Assembly: GCF_001952935.1 (NCBI RefSeq)
Contig: NZ_CP018319.1
Coordinates: forward strand, 1,539,501 to 1,603,500
DNA from: Pseudomonas frederiksbergensis
GTDB lineage: Bacteria > Pseudomonadota > Gammaproteobacteria > Pseudomonadales > Pseudomonadaceae
DNA length: 64,000 nt
Direction: 5' to 3'
The position numbers and the translations under genes are program-made. Position 1 is the stretch's first letter. Each line of letters starts with the position of its first letter. Of this stretch, positions 51,682-60,003 are shown one piece after another. Under the pieces are notes generated by a model, which worked only from the letters and a program-made list of their open reading frames with translations, was not told the origin of the DNA and searched no databases.

Positions 51682-53031
51682 CTAAAGCAGGTAAGAAAGG
51701 CCAACGGTCAGACCGAAGGCGACGACCGAGATAATGGTCTCGAGCACCGTCCAGGTCTTGAAGGTCTGGGCGACGGTCATGTTGAAGTATTCCTTGATCA
51801 ACCAGAAACCGCCGTCATTGACGTGGGAAAAGATAACCGACCCCGCGCCCGTCGCCAGCACCAACAGCTCTGGATGGGGATAACCCAGACCAATGGCCAC
51901 CGGCGCAACGATACCCGACGCAGTGGTCATGGCCACCGTGGCAGAACCGGTGGCGATGCGCATCAACGCAGCAAACAGCCAGCCCATCAACAGCGGCGAC
52001 AGCTGGAACACCTGCGCCAGACTGACGATCTGGTCGGTGACGCCAGCGTCCACCAGAATCCGGTTCAAGCCACCGCCCGCGCCCACCAGCAAGGTGATGC
52101 TGGCGGTCGGTGCCAGGCATTCGTTGGTGAATTTCAGAATAGATTCGCGGTTAAAGCCCTGGGCCAGACCTAGGGTCCAGAAGCTCAGCAAGGTCGCCAG
52201 CAACAAGGCGATCACCGAGTTACCGATGAACAACAGAAACTGATTGAAACCGCTACCCGGCGTGGAAATCAGATTGGCCCAGCCGCCGATCAGCATCAGC
52301 ACCACCGGCAGCAGAATGGTCGCCATGGTGATGCCGAATCCCGGCAGGCTGTCGCGTGGTTCACGCTCGAGGAACTGACGCTCCAGCGGGTTATCGTCCG
52401 GCAGTTGAATGCGCGGCACGATGTACTTGGCGTAGAGGGGGCCGGCGATGATCGCAGTCGGAATCCCGATCAAAATCGCGTAGAGCAAGGTCTGCCCCAC
52501 CGAAGCCTGATAAGCCTGCACTGCGAGCATCGCCGCCGGGTGTGGCGGCACCAGCGCGTGGACCACCGAGAGCCCGGCGACCATCGGCAAACCGACCATC
52601 AGAATCGACACGCCCACGCGCCGCGCCACAGTGAAAGCAATCGGCACCAGCAGGACAAAACCGACTTCGAAGAACAGCGGCAGTCCGACAAGGAAAGCGA
52701 TGCAGACCGTCGCCCAGTGCGCATTTTTCTCACCGAAACGGTCGATCAACGTTCGCGCCATCTGCTCGGCACCGCCGGACTCGGCCATCATTTTGCCGAG
52801 CATCGTGCCCAGCGCGACCACCAGCGCAATATGGCCCAGCGTCTTGCCGACACCCGCCTCATACGCCCCCACCACGCCCGACGGCGGCATCCCCGCCAGC
52901 AGCGCCAGGCCGATGGACACCAAGGTGATGACAATGAACGGATTGAGTCGGTAACGGGCGATCAGAACGATCAGCGCGATGATGGCGATGGCGGCGTAAA
53001 CCAGCAGCCAATAGCCGAAGGACGGTGTCAT
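51682..53031 (-). CDS. GntP-family permease
   Basis: A 449-residue polytopic inner-membrane protein with about 12 hydrophobic segments and GntP motifs such as GLPLFFEVGFVLLVPIAF, VPPHPAAMLA and GHIALVVALGTMLGKMMAESGGAE. The family carries gluconate, idonate and other hydroxy/amino acids, and GntP-like transporters also sit in D-amino-acid operons. First gene of gntP-rpiR-deacylase, so its cargo is probably the N-acyl-D-amino acid or its product. ATG at 53031. The upstream 174 nt up to the IS contain a T/A-rich stretch but no obvious operator. Confidence 0.88.
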   Translation of the reverse strand: MTPSFGYWLLVYAAIAIIALIVLIARYRLNPFIVITLVSIGLALLAGMPPSGVVGAYEAGVGKTLGHIALVVALGTMLGKMMAESGGAEQMARTLIDRFGEKNAHWATVCIAFLVGLPLFFEVGFVLLVPIAFTVARRVGVSILMVGLPMVAGLSVVHALVPPHPAAMLAVQAYQASVGQTLLYAILIGIPTAIIAGPLYAKYIVPRIQLPDDNPLERQFLEREPRDSLPGFGITMATILLPVVLMLIGGWANLISTPGSGFNQFLLFIGNSVIALLLATLLSFWTLGLAQGFNRESILKFTNECLAPTASITLLVGAGGGLNRILVDAGVTDQIVSLAQVFQLSPLLMGWLFAALMRIATGSATVAMTTASGIVAPVAIGLGYPHPELLVLATGAGSVIFSHVNDGGFWLIKEYFNMTVAQTFKTWTVLETIISVVAFGLTVGLSYLL

Positions 53032-53239
53032 GCGGTACTCCTCGAAAGAGTCACGTCGAATGGGTTGTGAAACTCATAAAACATTTCGAGGCGTGATATT
53101 CAAACGAGGTGAAAGTAATTTTCGTGGAGGGGTAAGGGTTGTCGCGCAGAGGTATGCGAGGTCGCTAAATATGCAAATCAGATAGGCGAATTTACACCCC
53201 GATTTCCCTGTGGGAGATTCTATGGTTGAGGGAAAGCCC

Positions 53240-54187
53240 TCAACTGGCTTTTGGCTGATATTCGCTTTGCCCTTTCAGCAAGGCGAATACCACCCGAGCA
53301 AGCTTGCGAGCCAGCATCACCAGCGCCTGAGTGGTGCTGAAACCCCGCGTTCTTTGTTCTTCGTAATACCCTTTCCAGGCTTTCGTACGGCTAGCCGACA
53401 TCGCTGCATTGTGCAGAAGTCGGCGGGCCTCGGGGTCGCCGCGCTTGGTCAAACTGCGGCGAGCGTCCTTCTGTCCTGATTTCGCCACCCGTAAATCCAT
53501 GCCCAGGAAGGCGATAAATGCATCCGCGTTTCTAAAATCTCCTCGCTGAAATGCAGTTATCAAGCGGGCCCCAGTCAAAAATCCAATACCCTCAACTTTC
53601 AGGCAGCGCTTCAATTGACCGAGCAAACCGGCTTCTTTGAGCTGATCGTTGATCGTCTTTTCGATCAGCGTCTCAAGCTGCTGCATGGACTTCACTTGCT
53701 CGGCAAAAGCCGCCTTGAGCAGCGGCTCATTCGACCAGCTCTGCACCAGGCCGACCCTGGCCTGGACCAAGGCTGCGCGACGGCGGAAAAGGCTCAGGAG
53801 CTGGCGGTACAGCGGTGAGGGCGGGGTCCAAGGACGCAACTCCTCGGCTTCGTTCTTCAAGTAACGAGCCAGCAGCTTGGCATCCAGTGCGTCGGTTTTG
53901 GCGCGGATCTTCACGCCTTCGCGATAATGTTTGAGTTCATAGCCTCCCACCATGTAAATCGTGCAACCGGCCTCATAGGCCAGATCAGCGAAGTCCAGGT
54001 GGTAAATGTTGGTCGCCTCAATGGCAATAGCCACCGTCCCCGACAACGCCTTCAGCCACTGCTTGATGGATGTTTTGGTGTTGGGAATCTCTTCAAGCAA
54101 ATCCCCATCAGACTGATAAATCACCAGTTCATTCTTGGCGACATCCACACCTACGATCGGCTTTGTGACAGAAACCGGCATTGCCAT
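53240..54187 (-). CDS. IS110-family DEDD recombinase (transposase)
   Basis: A 315-residue RuvC-like DEDD recombinase. Acidic residues are visible at D15 (GVDVAKNEL), the E of AIEATNIYH and the D-x-x-D of AKTDALDAKLL. A central coiled coil (RRAALVQARVGLVQSW, residues about 130-195) follows. The transposase-20 domain has GIGFLTGARLITAF and a conserved Ser-containing block, GDPEARRLLHNAAM, with RRSLTKRGD upstream. The start ATG at 54187 has GGAGGAAA 4 nt before. It is complete and open, so the element appears capable of activity. It should act with the bridge RNA encoded just upstream. Confidence 0.94.
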   Translation of the reverse strand: MAMPVSVTKPIVGVDVAKNELVIYQSDGDLLEEIPNTKTSIKQWLKALSGTVAIAIEATNIYHLDFADLAYEAGCTIYMVGGYELKHYREGVKIRAKTDALDAKLLARYLKNEAEELRPWTPPSPLYRQLLSLFRRRAALVQARVGLVQSWSNEPLLKAAFAEQVKSMQQLETLIEKTINDQLKEAGLLGQLKRCLKVEGIGFLTGARLITAFQRGDFRNADAFIAFLGMDLRVAKSGQKDARRSLTKRGDPEARRLLHNAAMSASRTKAWKGYYEEQRTRGFSTTQALVMLARKLARVVFALLKGQSEYQPKAS

Positions 54188-54217
54188 TGGATTTCCTCCG
54201 GGATATGGTTTTAAGCA

Positions 54218-54378
54218 CTTGAAGGGCTCACCCAGAGGCGCAGGCTTGTTCCTATCGTCGGTCTAGCCAGATGCATTCTTTATCGGCGCTTGGGTGAAAG
54301 GAGGAGGGGCGAAATCTCCCACGGTCTGTACTGCGTCAACAGTCAGAATCGAGCCTTGTCCCTCCTCCTCCCTTCAAG
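54218..54378 (-). ncRNA. candidate bridge RNA of the IS110 element
   Basis: Closed by a perfect 9-bp stem, CTTGAAGGG/CCCTTCAAG (54378-54370 with 54226-54218). Stem-loop 1: a GGAGGAGG/CCTCCTCC base and an apical CTG..CAG hairpin, with AGGCTCG (54356-54350) and GTGGGAG (54322-54316) on either side of the internal loop. These match the REP left of the CT core and the complement of CTCCCAC right of it. Stem-loop 2: base TCACCCA/TGGGTGA, with AGAAT (54279-54275) and ACAAG (54249-54245) matching the donor junction AGAAT-CT-TGT. The four-guide layout fits the published bridge RNA of IS621. Confidence 0.85.
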
Positions 54379-54392
54379 TCCTACCATACAAG

Positions 54393-54476
54393 CGAGCCTG
54401 CTCGCGATGAGGGAGAGTCAGTCAACAGTGATGTGACTGATACACCGCCATCGCGAGCAGGCTCGCTCCCACAGGG
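54393..54476. repeat. REP pair (REPIN), left unit split by the IS
   Basis: CGAGCCTGCTCGCGATG (54393-54409) and its inverted partner CATCGCGAGCAGGCTCG continuing CTCCCACAGGG (54449-54476) face each other across 39 nt, the classic Pseudomonas REPIN. The missing CCCTGTGGGAG of the left REP lies on the other side of the IS at 53206-53216. Confidence 0.9.
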
Positions 54477-54491
54477 ATTTTGCTGGAGACC

Positions 54492-55937
54492 TCAGTCGTG
54501 ACTGACCCGGGCGCGTTTGAGCAGCTTCTTGCACCGTTCGGACAAGTGCAGCACGCGCAGGTGCTTGCCGGCCTTGGTGTAGCGGTCACGCAGCGTTTTT
54601 AGCGCGGCTATCGCCGAGTAGTCGACGAAGCTCAGGTGGCGACAATCGATCGTCACTACGGGTGGGTCGTTGGCGGGGTCGAACTGGTTGAGAAAAGGCG
54701 TAGTCGAGGCGAAGAACAGCGTGCCATGCAGGTGGTAGAGCTTGCTGCCGTCGACTTCAAGATGACTGTCGGCATAGAGCTCGCGGGCCTGCTGCCAGGC
54801 GAAGTTGAGCGCTGCAATGATAATCCCGCAAAGCACGGCAGTGGCCAGATCGGTGAACACCGTAATGACCGTTACCGCGATGATCACCAACACGTCATTC
54901 AACGGCACTTTGTTCAACACCCGAAGCGAGGCCCAGGCGAAGGTCTGCTGCGACACCACGAACATCACCCCGACCAATGCGGCCAACGGAATGCGCTCGA
55001 TCAACGGCGACAAAAACAGTATGAACAGCAGAATCAGCACACCGGCCACCACACCGGACAGCCGACCGCGACCGCCGGAGCTGAGGTTGATCACGGTCTG
55101 GCCGATCATCGCGCAGCCGCCCATGCCGCCGAACACACCGGAGACCATATTGGCCGCCCCCAGCGCCACGCACTCCCGATCCGGGTAGCCACGGCTCTCG
55201 GTGATCTCGTCGGTGAGGTTCAGGGTCAGCAGGGTTTCCAGCAAGCCGACCAACGCCATCAATATCGCGTAGGGCGCGATGATGCGCAGGGTTTCCAGGC
55301 TCCAGGGAATGTCTGGCAGCGCAAAGGTCGGCAAACCGCCGGCGATGTGCGCCATGTCACCCAAGGTGCGGGTTGGCAGACCAAGCAGATAAACCGCCAG
55401 CCCGACACCCAGAATCGCCACCAGCGCCGGCGGCACGGCGCGCGTCAGGCGCGGCAGCACGTATACGATGGCCATCGTCACGGCTACCAGCCCCGCCATC
55501 AGGTACAGCGGCATGCCGCTGAGCCAGACGTCACCGCTCTTGAAGTGTTCCAGCTGCGCCAGGGCAATGATGATCGCCAGGCCGTTGACGAAGCCGAGCA
55601 TCACCGGGTGCGGCACCATGCGCACCAGTTTGCCCAGCTTCAGCAGCCCGAACGCCAGCATGATCAACCCACCCAGCAACACAGTCGCCAGCAAATACTG
55701 CACACCGTGCTGCACCACCAACGCAACGATCACCACGGCCATCGACCCAGCGGCACCGGACACCATGCCCGGCCGCCCACCGAAAAGCGCGGTCAGGGTG
55801 CAAATGATGAAAGCGCCGTAAAGCCCCATCAATGGATTGAGGTGCGCAACCAGCGCGAAGGCGATGCATTCGGGTAGAAGAGCGAATGACGTAGTGAGCC
55901 CGGCCAGGGTATCGGCGCGCAGATGTTTGGGTTTCAT
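54492..55937 (-). CDS. SulP-family anion transporter with STAS domain
   Basis: Inner-membrane anion transporter of 481 residues (SLC26/SulP). It starts MKPKHLRADTLAGLTTSFALLPECIAFA and has about 10-12 hydrophobic segments with SulP features (GMGGCAMIGQTVINLSSGGRGRLSG). The C-terminal STAS domain (residues about 385-475) contains VTIDCRHLSFVDYSAIAALKTL. Substrates in the family include sulfate, bicarbonate and other anions; the short STAS domain does not fix the substrate. Single gene beside a REPIN; 146 nt upstream holds another REP. Confidence 0.9.
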   Translation of the reverse strand: MKPKHLRADTLAGLTTSFALLPECIAFALVAHLNPLMGLYGAFIICTLTALFGGRPGMVSGAAGSMAVVIVALVVQHGVQYLLATVLLGGLIMLAFGLLKLGKLVRMVPHPVMLGFVNGLAIIIALAQLEHFKSGDVWLSGMPLYLMAGLVAVTMAIVYVLPRLTRAVPPALVAILGVGLAVYLLGLPTRTLGDMAHIAGGLPTFALPDIPWSLETLRIIAPYAILMALVGLLETLLTLNLTDEITESRGYPDRECVALGAANMVSGVFGGMGGCAMIGQTVINLSSGGRGRLSGVVAGVLILLFILFLSPLIERIPLAALVGVMFVVSQQTFAWASLRVLNKVPLNDVLVIIAVTVITVFTDLATAVLCGIIIAALNFAWQQARELYADSHLEVDGSKLYHLHGTLFFASTTPFLNQFDPANDPPVVTIDCRHLSFVDYSAIAALKTLRDRYTKAGKHLRVLHLSERCKKLLKRARVSHD

Positions 55938-56025
55938 GTCTGATCTAAATACAGGCGGGAAAAGAGGGGGCGGATGTTACGGAATTGAGGACGGCCCGGC
56001 CAGTTGTTGGGCGGCTGAAAACGCA

Positions 56026-56051
56026 ATCGCGAGCAGGCTCGCTCACAGTGG
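56026..56051. repeat. REP copy
   Basis: ATCGCGAGCAGGCTCGCTCACAGTGG, same family as the REPIN at 54393, between sulP and the lysR gene; ACA for CCA before the end is a degeneration. Confidence 0.8.
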
Positions 56052-56083
56052 ATCTTCGCCGGACACAAAACCCGTGTCCTGAA

Positions 56084-56995
56084 TCAGCCCTTGAAATCCG
56101 CGTTCGCATAAGCCGCCAATTTGCCCTGGATGAAGTCCAGGAAGCATTGAATCCGTAGGGCAAGTTGCGAGTTGCGGTAGTACACCGCATTGATCGGCTG
56201 GCGATAGCCGCTGTTGAAATCCGCCAGCAGCACCTGCAAACGTCCGGCACGGATGTCATCAATCGTCATGAAGTGCGACAGGCAGGCGATGCCTTGGCCT
56301 TCCAGCGCCAAGTGCCTGATCGTCTCGCCGCTGGAGGCGCTGATCGACGCCTGAATCGGCCAACGATCACCGTGCACGTAACGCAGCGGCCATTGGTTGA
56401 GGCCTTCGTTGTGGGTAAAACCCAGCAGCGTATGCCCGGACAAATCCGACACTTCAGCCGGTACACCGTGTTTTTCCAGATAAGCCGGGCTGGCGACGAT
56501 GTGCAGCGGACTGCAACCCAGCGAGCGAGCGTGCAAGGTCGAATCGGCGAGCGTGCCGATGCGGATGGCGATGTCGGTGCTTTGCTCGAGCAAGTCGATG
56601 ATCAGATCGTTGCTGTTGAGCTCCAGCTGGATGTCCGGATAGAGCCGGCGGAACTCGTCGATGTACGGCACGATGGCGTGCAGCATGAACGGTGACGCGG
56701 CATTGATCCGCAGGCGCCCGGACGGGGTTTGCTGACGTGAAGTCAGGCGTTCTTCAAGCTCGTCCATCTGATCGAGAATCAGCTTGGCGTGCTCAAAGAA
56801 ATACTTGCCCTCTTCGGTCAGGTCCATGCGTCGCGTGGTGCGGTTGATCAGCGTGGTATCGAGTTTCGCCTCCAGCCGCGACAGCGTACGGCTGACCGCC
56901 GAAGGCGTTTGCCCGACCTGTTCGGCCGCAGCGGAAATCGACCCGCATTCAATCACGCAGACGAAAATCTGCAATTCATCGGACCTGGCTTTCAC
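56084..56995 (-). CDS. LysR-family regulator
   Basis: A 303-residue LysR-type activator/repressor with an N-terminal winged HTH (SISAAAEQVGQTPSAVSRTLSRLEAKL) and a C-terminal periplasmic-binding-like effector domain. Start is a GTG at 56995 with GAGGGG 5 nt upstream; no ATG precedes it in frame. It lies 57 nt downstream of mdaB in the same direction and most likely regulates the mdaB/ygiN pair, though its effector is unknown. Length is normal. Confidence in family high, in target moderate. Confidence 0.9.
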   Translation of the reverse strand: MKARSDELQIFVCVIECGSISAAAEQVGQTPSAVSRTLSRLEAKLDTTLINRTTRRMDLTEEGKYFFEHAKLILDQMDELEERLTSRQQTPSGRLRINAASPFMLHAIVPYIDEFRRLYPDIQLELNSNDLIIDLLEQSTDIAIRIGTLADSTLHARSLGCSPLHIVASPAYLEKHGVPAEVSDLSGHTLLGFTHNEGLNQWPLRYVHGDRWPIQASISASSGETIRHLALEGQGIACLSHFMTIDDIRAGRLQVLLADFNSGYRQPINAVYYRNSQLALRIQCFLDFIQGKLAAYANADFKG

Positions 56996-57052
56996 GGATG
57001 CCCCTCATTCAAAACTGGCTTGATAGTAGCTGGATGCGGGGCAAAAGGAACC

Positions 57053-57643
57053 TTACGCCGGCAGGCCGAACACCTCGGTCAAATGCTGCTCATAGCGCGC
57101 CACATCGGCTTCGATATTGGGGCGCTTCATCACATCAACGCACAGGAACGTCGGCAAACCGGTCATACCGAGGAAGGTGTTGGCCTTGTGGAACGGGAAG
57201 TACACCGCGTCCACGCCCTTGGCTTCGAAGAAATCGGTCGGGTCGTCGAAGGCTTGCTGCGGTGCATTCCAAGTCAGCGACAGCATGTATTGCTTGCCCT
57301 GTAACAGGCCACCGCTGCCGTACTTTTGCGACGAATCGGAACGGGTGCGACCGTCACTGGCGTACAGGCTGCCATGGCCTTCGGTGAAGACTTCATCGAT
57401 GTATTTCTTGACGGTCCAGGGCGCGCCCATCCACCAGCCGGGCATCTGATAAATGATCACGTCGGCCCAAAGGAATTTGGCCACTTCTTCGGCGAGGTCG
57501 TACCCCTCGTCGATGAAAGTGGCTTTCACGTCGATGCCGCCGCGATCCAGCACGCTCAGCGCGGCTTCATGCAGGGTGGCGTTGTAACGGCCATCGGAGT
57601 GGGCAAATTTTTTGCCGCCATTGAGCAACAGGACTTTTTTCAT
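57053..57643 (-). CDS. mdaB: NADPH:quinone reductase MdaB (modulator of drug activity)
   Basis: Flavodoxin-fold NADPH-quinone oxidoreductase of 196 residues; two-electron reduction of quinones protects against redox cycling. Sequence: MKKVLLLNGGKKFAHSDGRYNATLHEAAL, YQMPGWWMGAPWTVKKYIDEVF (flavin-site loop) and QYMLSLTWNAPQQAF. These match the MdaB family closely and the length is normal. Divergent from ygiN across 160 nt, the same pair found as mdaB-ygiN in E. coli. Followed by a LysR gene in the same direction. Confidence 0.95.
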   Translation of the reverse strand: MKKVLLLNGGKKFAHSDGRYNATLHEAALSVLDRGGIDVKATFIDEGYDLAEEVAKFLWADVIIYQMPGWWMGAPWTVKKYIDEVFTEGHGSLYASDGRTRSDSSQKYGSGGLLQGKQYMLSLTWNAPQQAFDDPTDFFEAKGVDAVYFPFHKANTFLGMTGLPTFLCVDVMKRPNIEADVARYEQHLTEVFGLPA

Positions 57644-57803
57644 GGGAAGTCTCGGAAGGTTGGAATTCGATGGCGCCAGAGTAGCGATCTGCCTCGCGCT
57701 GAATAAGCGCTGAATTCACAAAATTCATTTGACCAATACGCACGAATCGACAGGCGATTGTTGCCATAAACTTGCGTCGATTCTGAACTTGAGGAAATTT
57801 CTG

Positions 57804-58118
57804 ATGAGTGAAATGCAAGGTTTCATCCTGCACGCCAAGACCCGCCCGGAAAAATCCGACGCCTTCGAAGCGTTTTTCAGCGGTTATGTGCGAGCGAGTC
57901 GCGCCGAACCCGGTTGCATCGAGTACCACATGCTGCGCGACAAACAGGACCCGACGCTGTTTATCTTCTACGAGATCTGGCAGTCCCAGGCTCACTTGGA
58001 CGTGCACTCGAACCTGCCGCACATGAAGCAATTCCTTGAGCAACGTGATGAATACCTGGAACGGGATTTCGATATCCGCACGATCGACATGCTCAGCCCG
58101 TCGTCCGCTACCCGCTGA
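57804..58118 (+). CDS. ygiN: ABM-domain quinol monooxygenase (YgiN-like)
   Basis: A 104-residue antibiotic-biosynthesis-monooxygenase-fold protein. It has the strands FILHAKTRPEKSDAFEAFF, the EPGCIEYHMLRDKQDP loop, FIFYEIWQSQAHLDVH and HMKQFLEQ, as in E. coli YgiN, which oxidises the quinols made by MdaB. Start chosen at the ATG at 57804 (GAGGA site); earlier in-frame codons lie in the divergent promoter region. Last 11 bp overlap the convergent TSUP gene. Context (mdaB divergent, LysR next) supports a quinone-cycle function. Confidence 0.9.
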   Translation: MSEMQGFILHAKTRPEKSDAFEAFFSGYVRASRAEPGCIEYHMLRDKQDPTLFIFYEIWQSQAHLDVHSNLPHMKQFLEQRDEYLERDFDIRTIDMLSPSSATR

Positions 58119-58872
58119 TCAGCAAGTGGCCGCCGAGCACGCCCAGGCCGATAAAGAACACACGCTTGAACAGCACGGCGCTGATCCGCTGGCGCAGCCA
58201 TTGCCCCAGCAACATGCCGAGCACCGCCGGGATCAGCGCCAGCAACGACGCACTTAACTCGCCACCGCCCAGTGCGCCGCGCCATAACAGTCCGGCGGCC
58301 AGGGCCAGGGTCGAGACGGTGAACGACAAGCCCAGCGCCTGCACCAGTTCATCCTTGTTCAAGCCCAGCGCTTGCAGATAAGGCACGGCCGGAATCACGA
58401 AGACGCCGGTGGCCGAGGTGATGACGCCCGTCAACAGGCCACCTAGCGGACCGAGCCAGCGCTCGGTGTGACGGCCGACACGCAAGGTCGGCAGACACAA
58501 CCCGCTCAACGCGTAGAGCAACAGCGCAGCGCCCAATCCCCGCACGACCCAATGACCACCGGCCATGCCGATCCACAACGTGCCCGCCCCGGTGCCGATG
58601 AAAATCGCCAGCAACATCGGCCACAACCGCTTGATCACCCCCCGCAGATGCCCGCCGAATGCCAGTTGCCAGACATTGGTGAGCGTCGCGGGGATGATCA
58701 GGAGCGCGGCAGCCTGCGACGGCGCCATAGCCAGACCGAGCAAACCCATCGCGATGGTCGGCAGACCGAGGCCGATCACACCCTTGATCATGCCGGCCAG
58801 CAAAAAGGTCGCAATGACCATCAAAGAAAGGGCCAGACCGAGGTTTTGGTAGAACGCGGCGAGAGTATTCAT
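58108..58872 (-). CDS. TSUP-family (TauE/SafE) transporter
   Basis: A 254-residue polytopic membrane protein of the sulfite exporter TauE/SafE family: two four-helix repeats with GLGLPTIAMGLLGLAMAPSQAAALLIIPAT and GGLLTGVITSATGVFVIPAV. The family exports sulfite, sulfoacetate or other organosulfur anions; the substrate is unknown here. Start ATG at 58872. The C-terminal end overlaps the convergent ygiN by 11 bp, and its promoter region contains a 9-bp hairpin, GCCTCTTGC-TCA-GCAAGAGGC, and the dispersed repeat at 58950. Confidence 0.85.
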   Translation of the reverse strand: MNTLAAFYQNLGLALSLMVIATFLLAGMIKGVIGLGLPTIAMGLLGLAMAPSQAAALLIIPATLTNVWQLAFGGHLRGVIKRLWPMLLAIFIGTGAGTLWIGMAGGHWVVRGLGAALLLYALSGLCLPTLRVGRHTERWLGPLGGLLTGVITSATGVFVIPAVPYLQALGLNKDELVQALGLSFTVSTLALAAGLLWRGALGGGELSASLLALIPAVLGMLLGQWLRQRISAVLFKRVFFIGLGVLGGHLLISG

Positions 58873-58949
58873 GGCGCTATCGTGGGCCCGGAATGGCTGC
58901 TTGAAAATCTGCCATATACTGAGGCAGCCTCTTGCTCAGCAAGAGGCAT

Positions 58950-59061
58950 GATCGTTCCCACGCTCTGCGTGGGAATGCAGCCCGTGACGCTGCGCGTCAC
59001 ATGCCGAAGCGGACGCAGAGCGTCCAGTGAGGCATTCCCACGCAGGAGCGTGGGAACGATC
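58950..59061. repeat. 112-bp palindromic repeat, copy 2
   Basis: GATCGTTCCCACGCTCTGCGTGGG... ends CGCAGGAGCGTGGGAACGATC; terminal inverted repeats with GACGCTGCGCGTC and GACGCAGAGCGTC inside. Related to 14670-14775 with differences and a few indels. It abuts the start of the next gene by 13 bp, so it carries that gene's leader. Confidence 0.85.
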
Positions 59062-59074
59062 TTTGGGACTGACG

Positions 59075-59958
59075 ATGCACTTCGACCTGACCGATCTACG
59101 CCTCTACCTGAACATCCTCGACAGCGGCAACATCACCGCCGGCGCGGCTCGCAGTCATCTGTCCCTGGCGGCAGCGAGTGCACGCATCCGCGCCATGGAG
59201 GGGTCATTGGGGATCGAGTTTCTGCAGCGAGGTCGCCGCGGTGTCAATCCCACGCCTGCGGGCAAAGCCTTGGCGCAACACGCCCGCGTCCTGCTGCAAC
59301 AAGCCGAACGCATGCAGCAGGATCTGGCGGAATACGCCAACGGCGTCAAAGGCCAAGTGCGACTGTTGTGCAATACCACGGCAATCACCGAATACCTGCC
59401 GGAGTTGCTTGCGGATTTTCTTCGCGACCACCCCAACCTCGACATCGATCTGCAAGAACTGCCCAGTGCACGCATCACCCACGCCTTGCGCCAAGGTGCC
59501 GCAGACCTGGGCATCGTCTCCGACGCCGTAGACACCGATGACCTGCAGACCCGTCCGTTTCGCGACGATCCGCTGGTACTGATAATGCCCCGCGATCATC
59601 CCTTGGCACCCGCAGATGTCGTGAGCTTCAGCGACACCTTGCACCACGACTATGTTGGTCTGAACGCCAACAGCGCGTTAGCGGTGTACCTGGAAGAACA
59701 GGCGCTGCACACCGGGTCACGCATGCAAATCCGCATCCGCGCCGACGGTTTCGATGGCGTGATGCGCATGGTCGCTCGGGGGCCGGGCTGGCGATCGTCC
59801 CGCTTGCGGCGGTTGAGCGCTGGCGCGACGAACAATCTTTCAAAAGTCTCGCCCTGCAAGAACCTTGGGCTCAACGCAAACTCCTGCTCTGTGCGCGGGA
59901 CTTTGAAACGCTGCCAGGTTATGCAAAGGCCCTGCTGCACGCCTTGACTCTCCCCTGA
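59075..59958 (+). pseudogene. LysR-family regulator with frameshift
   Basis: The N-terminal two thirds read as an ordinary LysR protein: HTH (NILDSGNITAGAARSHLSLAAASARIRAMEG), then effector domain to residue about 235. At the GCTCGGGGG run near 59777-59782 a G is missing. Adding one G restores ARGAGLAIVPLAAVERWRDEQ and a natural end ...LLHALTLP at TGA 59956-59958. As written, the frame runs on to an aberrant C-terminus and stop at 59945. Either a homopolymer sequencing error, a recent mutation or phase-variable slippage. The intact gene would be 294 residues. Start ATG at 59075 is beside the palindromic repeat. Confidence 0.8.
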
Positions 59959-60003
59959 GGGGCAGACTTTACCCTTGAGTTTTCATATTCAAGGACAGAG
60001 ACG

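Larger units (their letters stand above)
53217..54392 (-). mobile_element. IS110-group insertion sequence inserted in a REP
   Basis: Boundaries follow from the interrupted REP. Left flank ends CCCTGTGGGAG (53206-53216); right flank resumes CGAGCCTGCTCGCGATG (54393). Joined, they rebuild the full REP that faces an intact inverted copy at 54449-54476. The AG dinucleotide at 53215-53216 and 54391-54392 (CT on the element's strand) is shared, as expected for the IS621-like CT core, and there is no larger target duplication. Element length is about 1,176 bp, without terminal inverted repeats. It holds one recombinase gene, a 205-nt 5' noncoding end with the bridge RNA, and only about 23 nt at the other end, so it belongs to the IS110 rather than the IS1111 group. 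Confidence 0.92.

Noticed and set aside
54636..55877. Plus-strand open frame of 413 codons
   Set aside because: Antisense to the SulP transporter; His/Gln/Arg-rich and without motifs.
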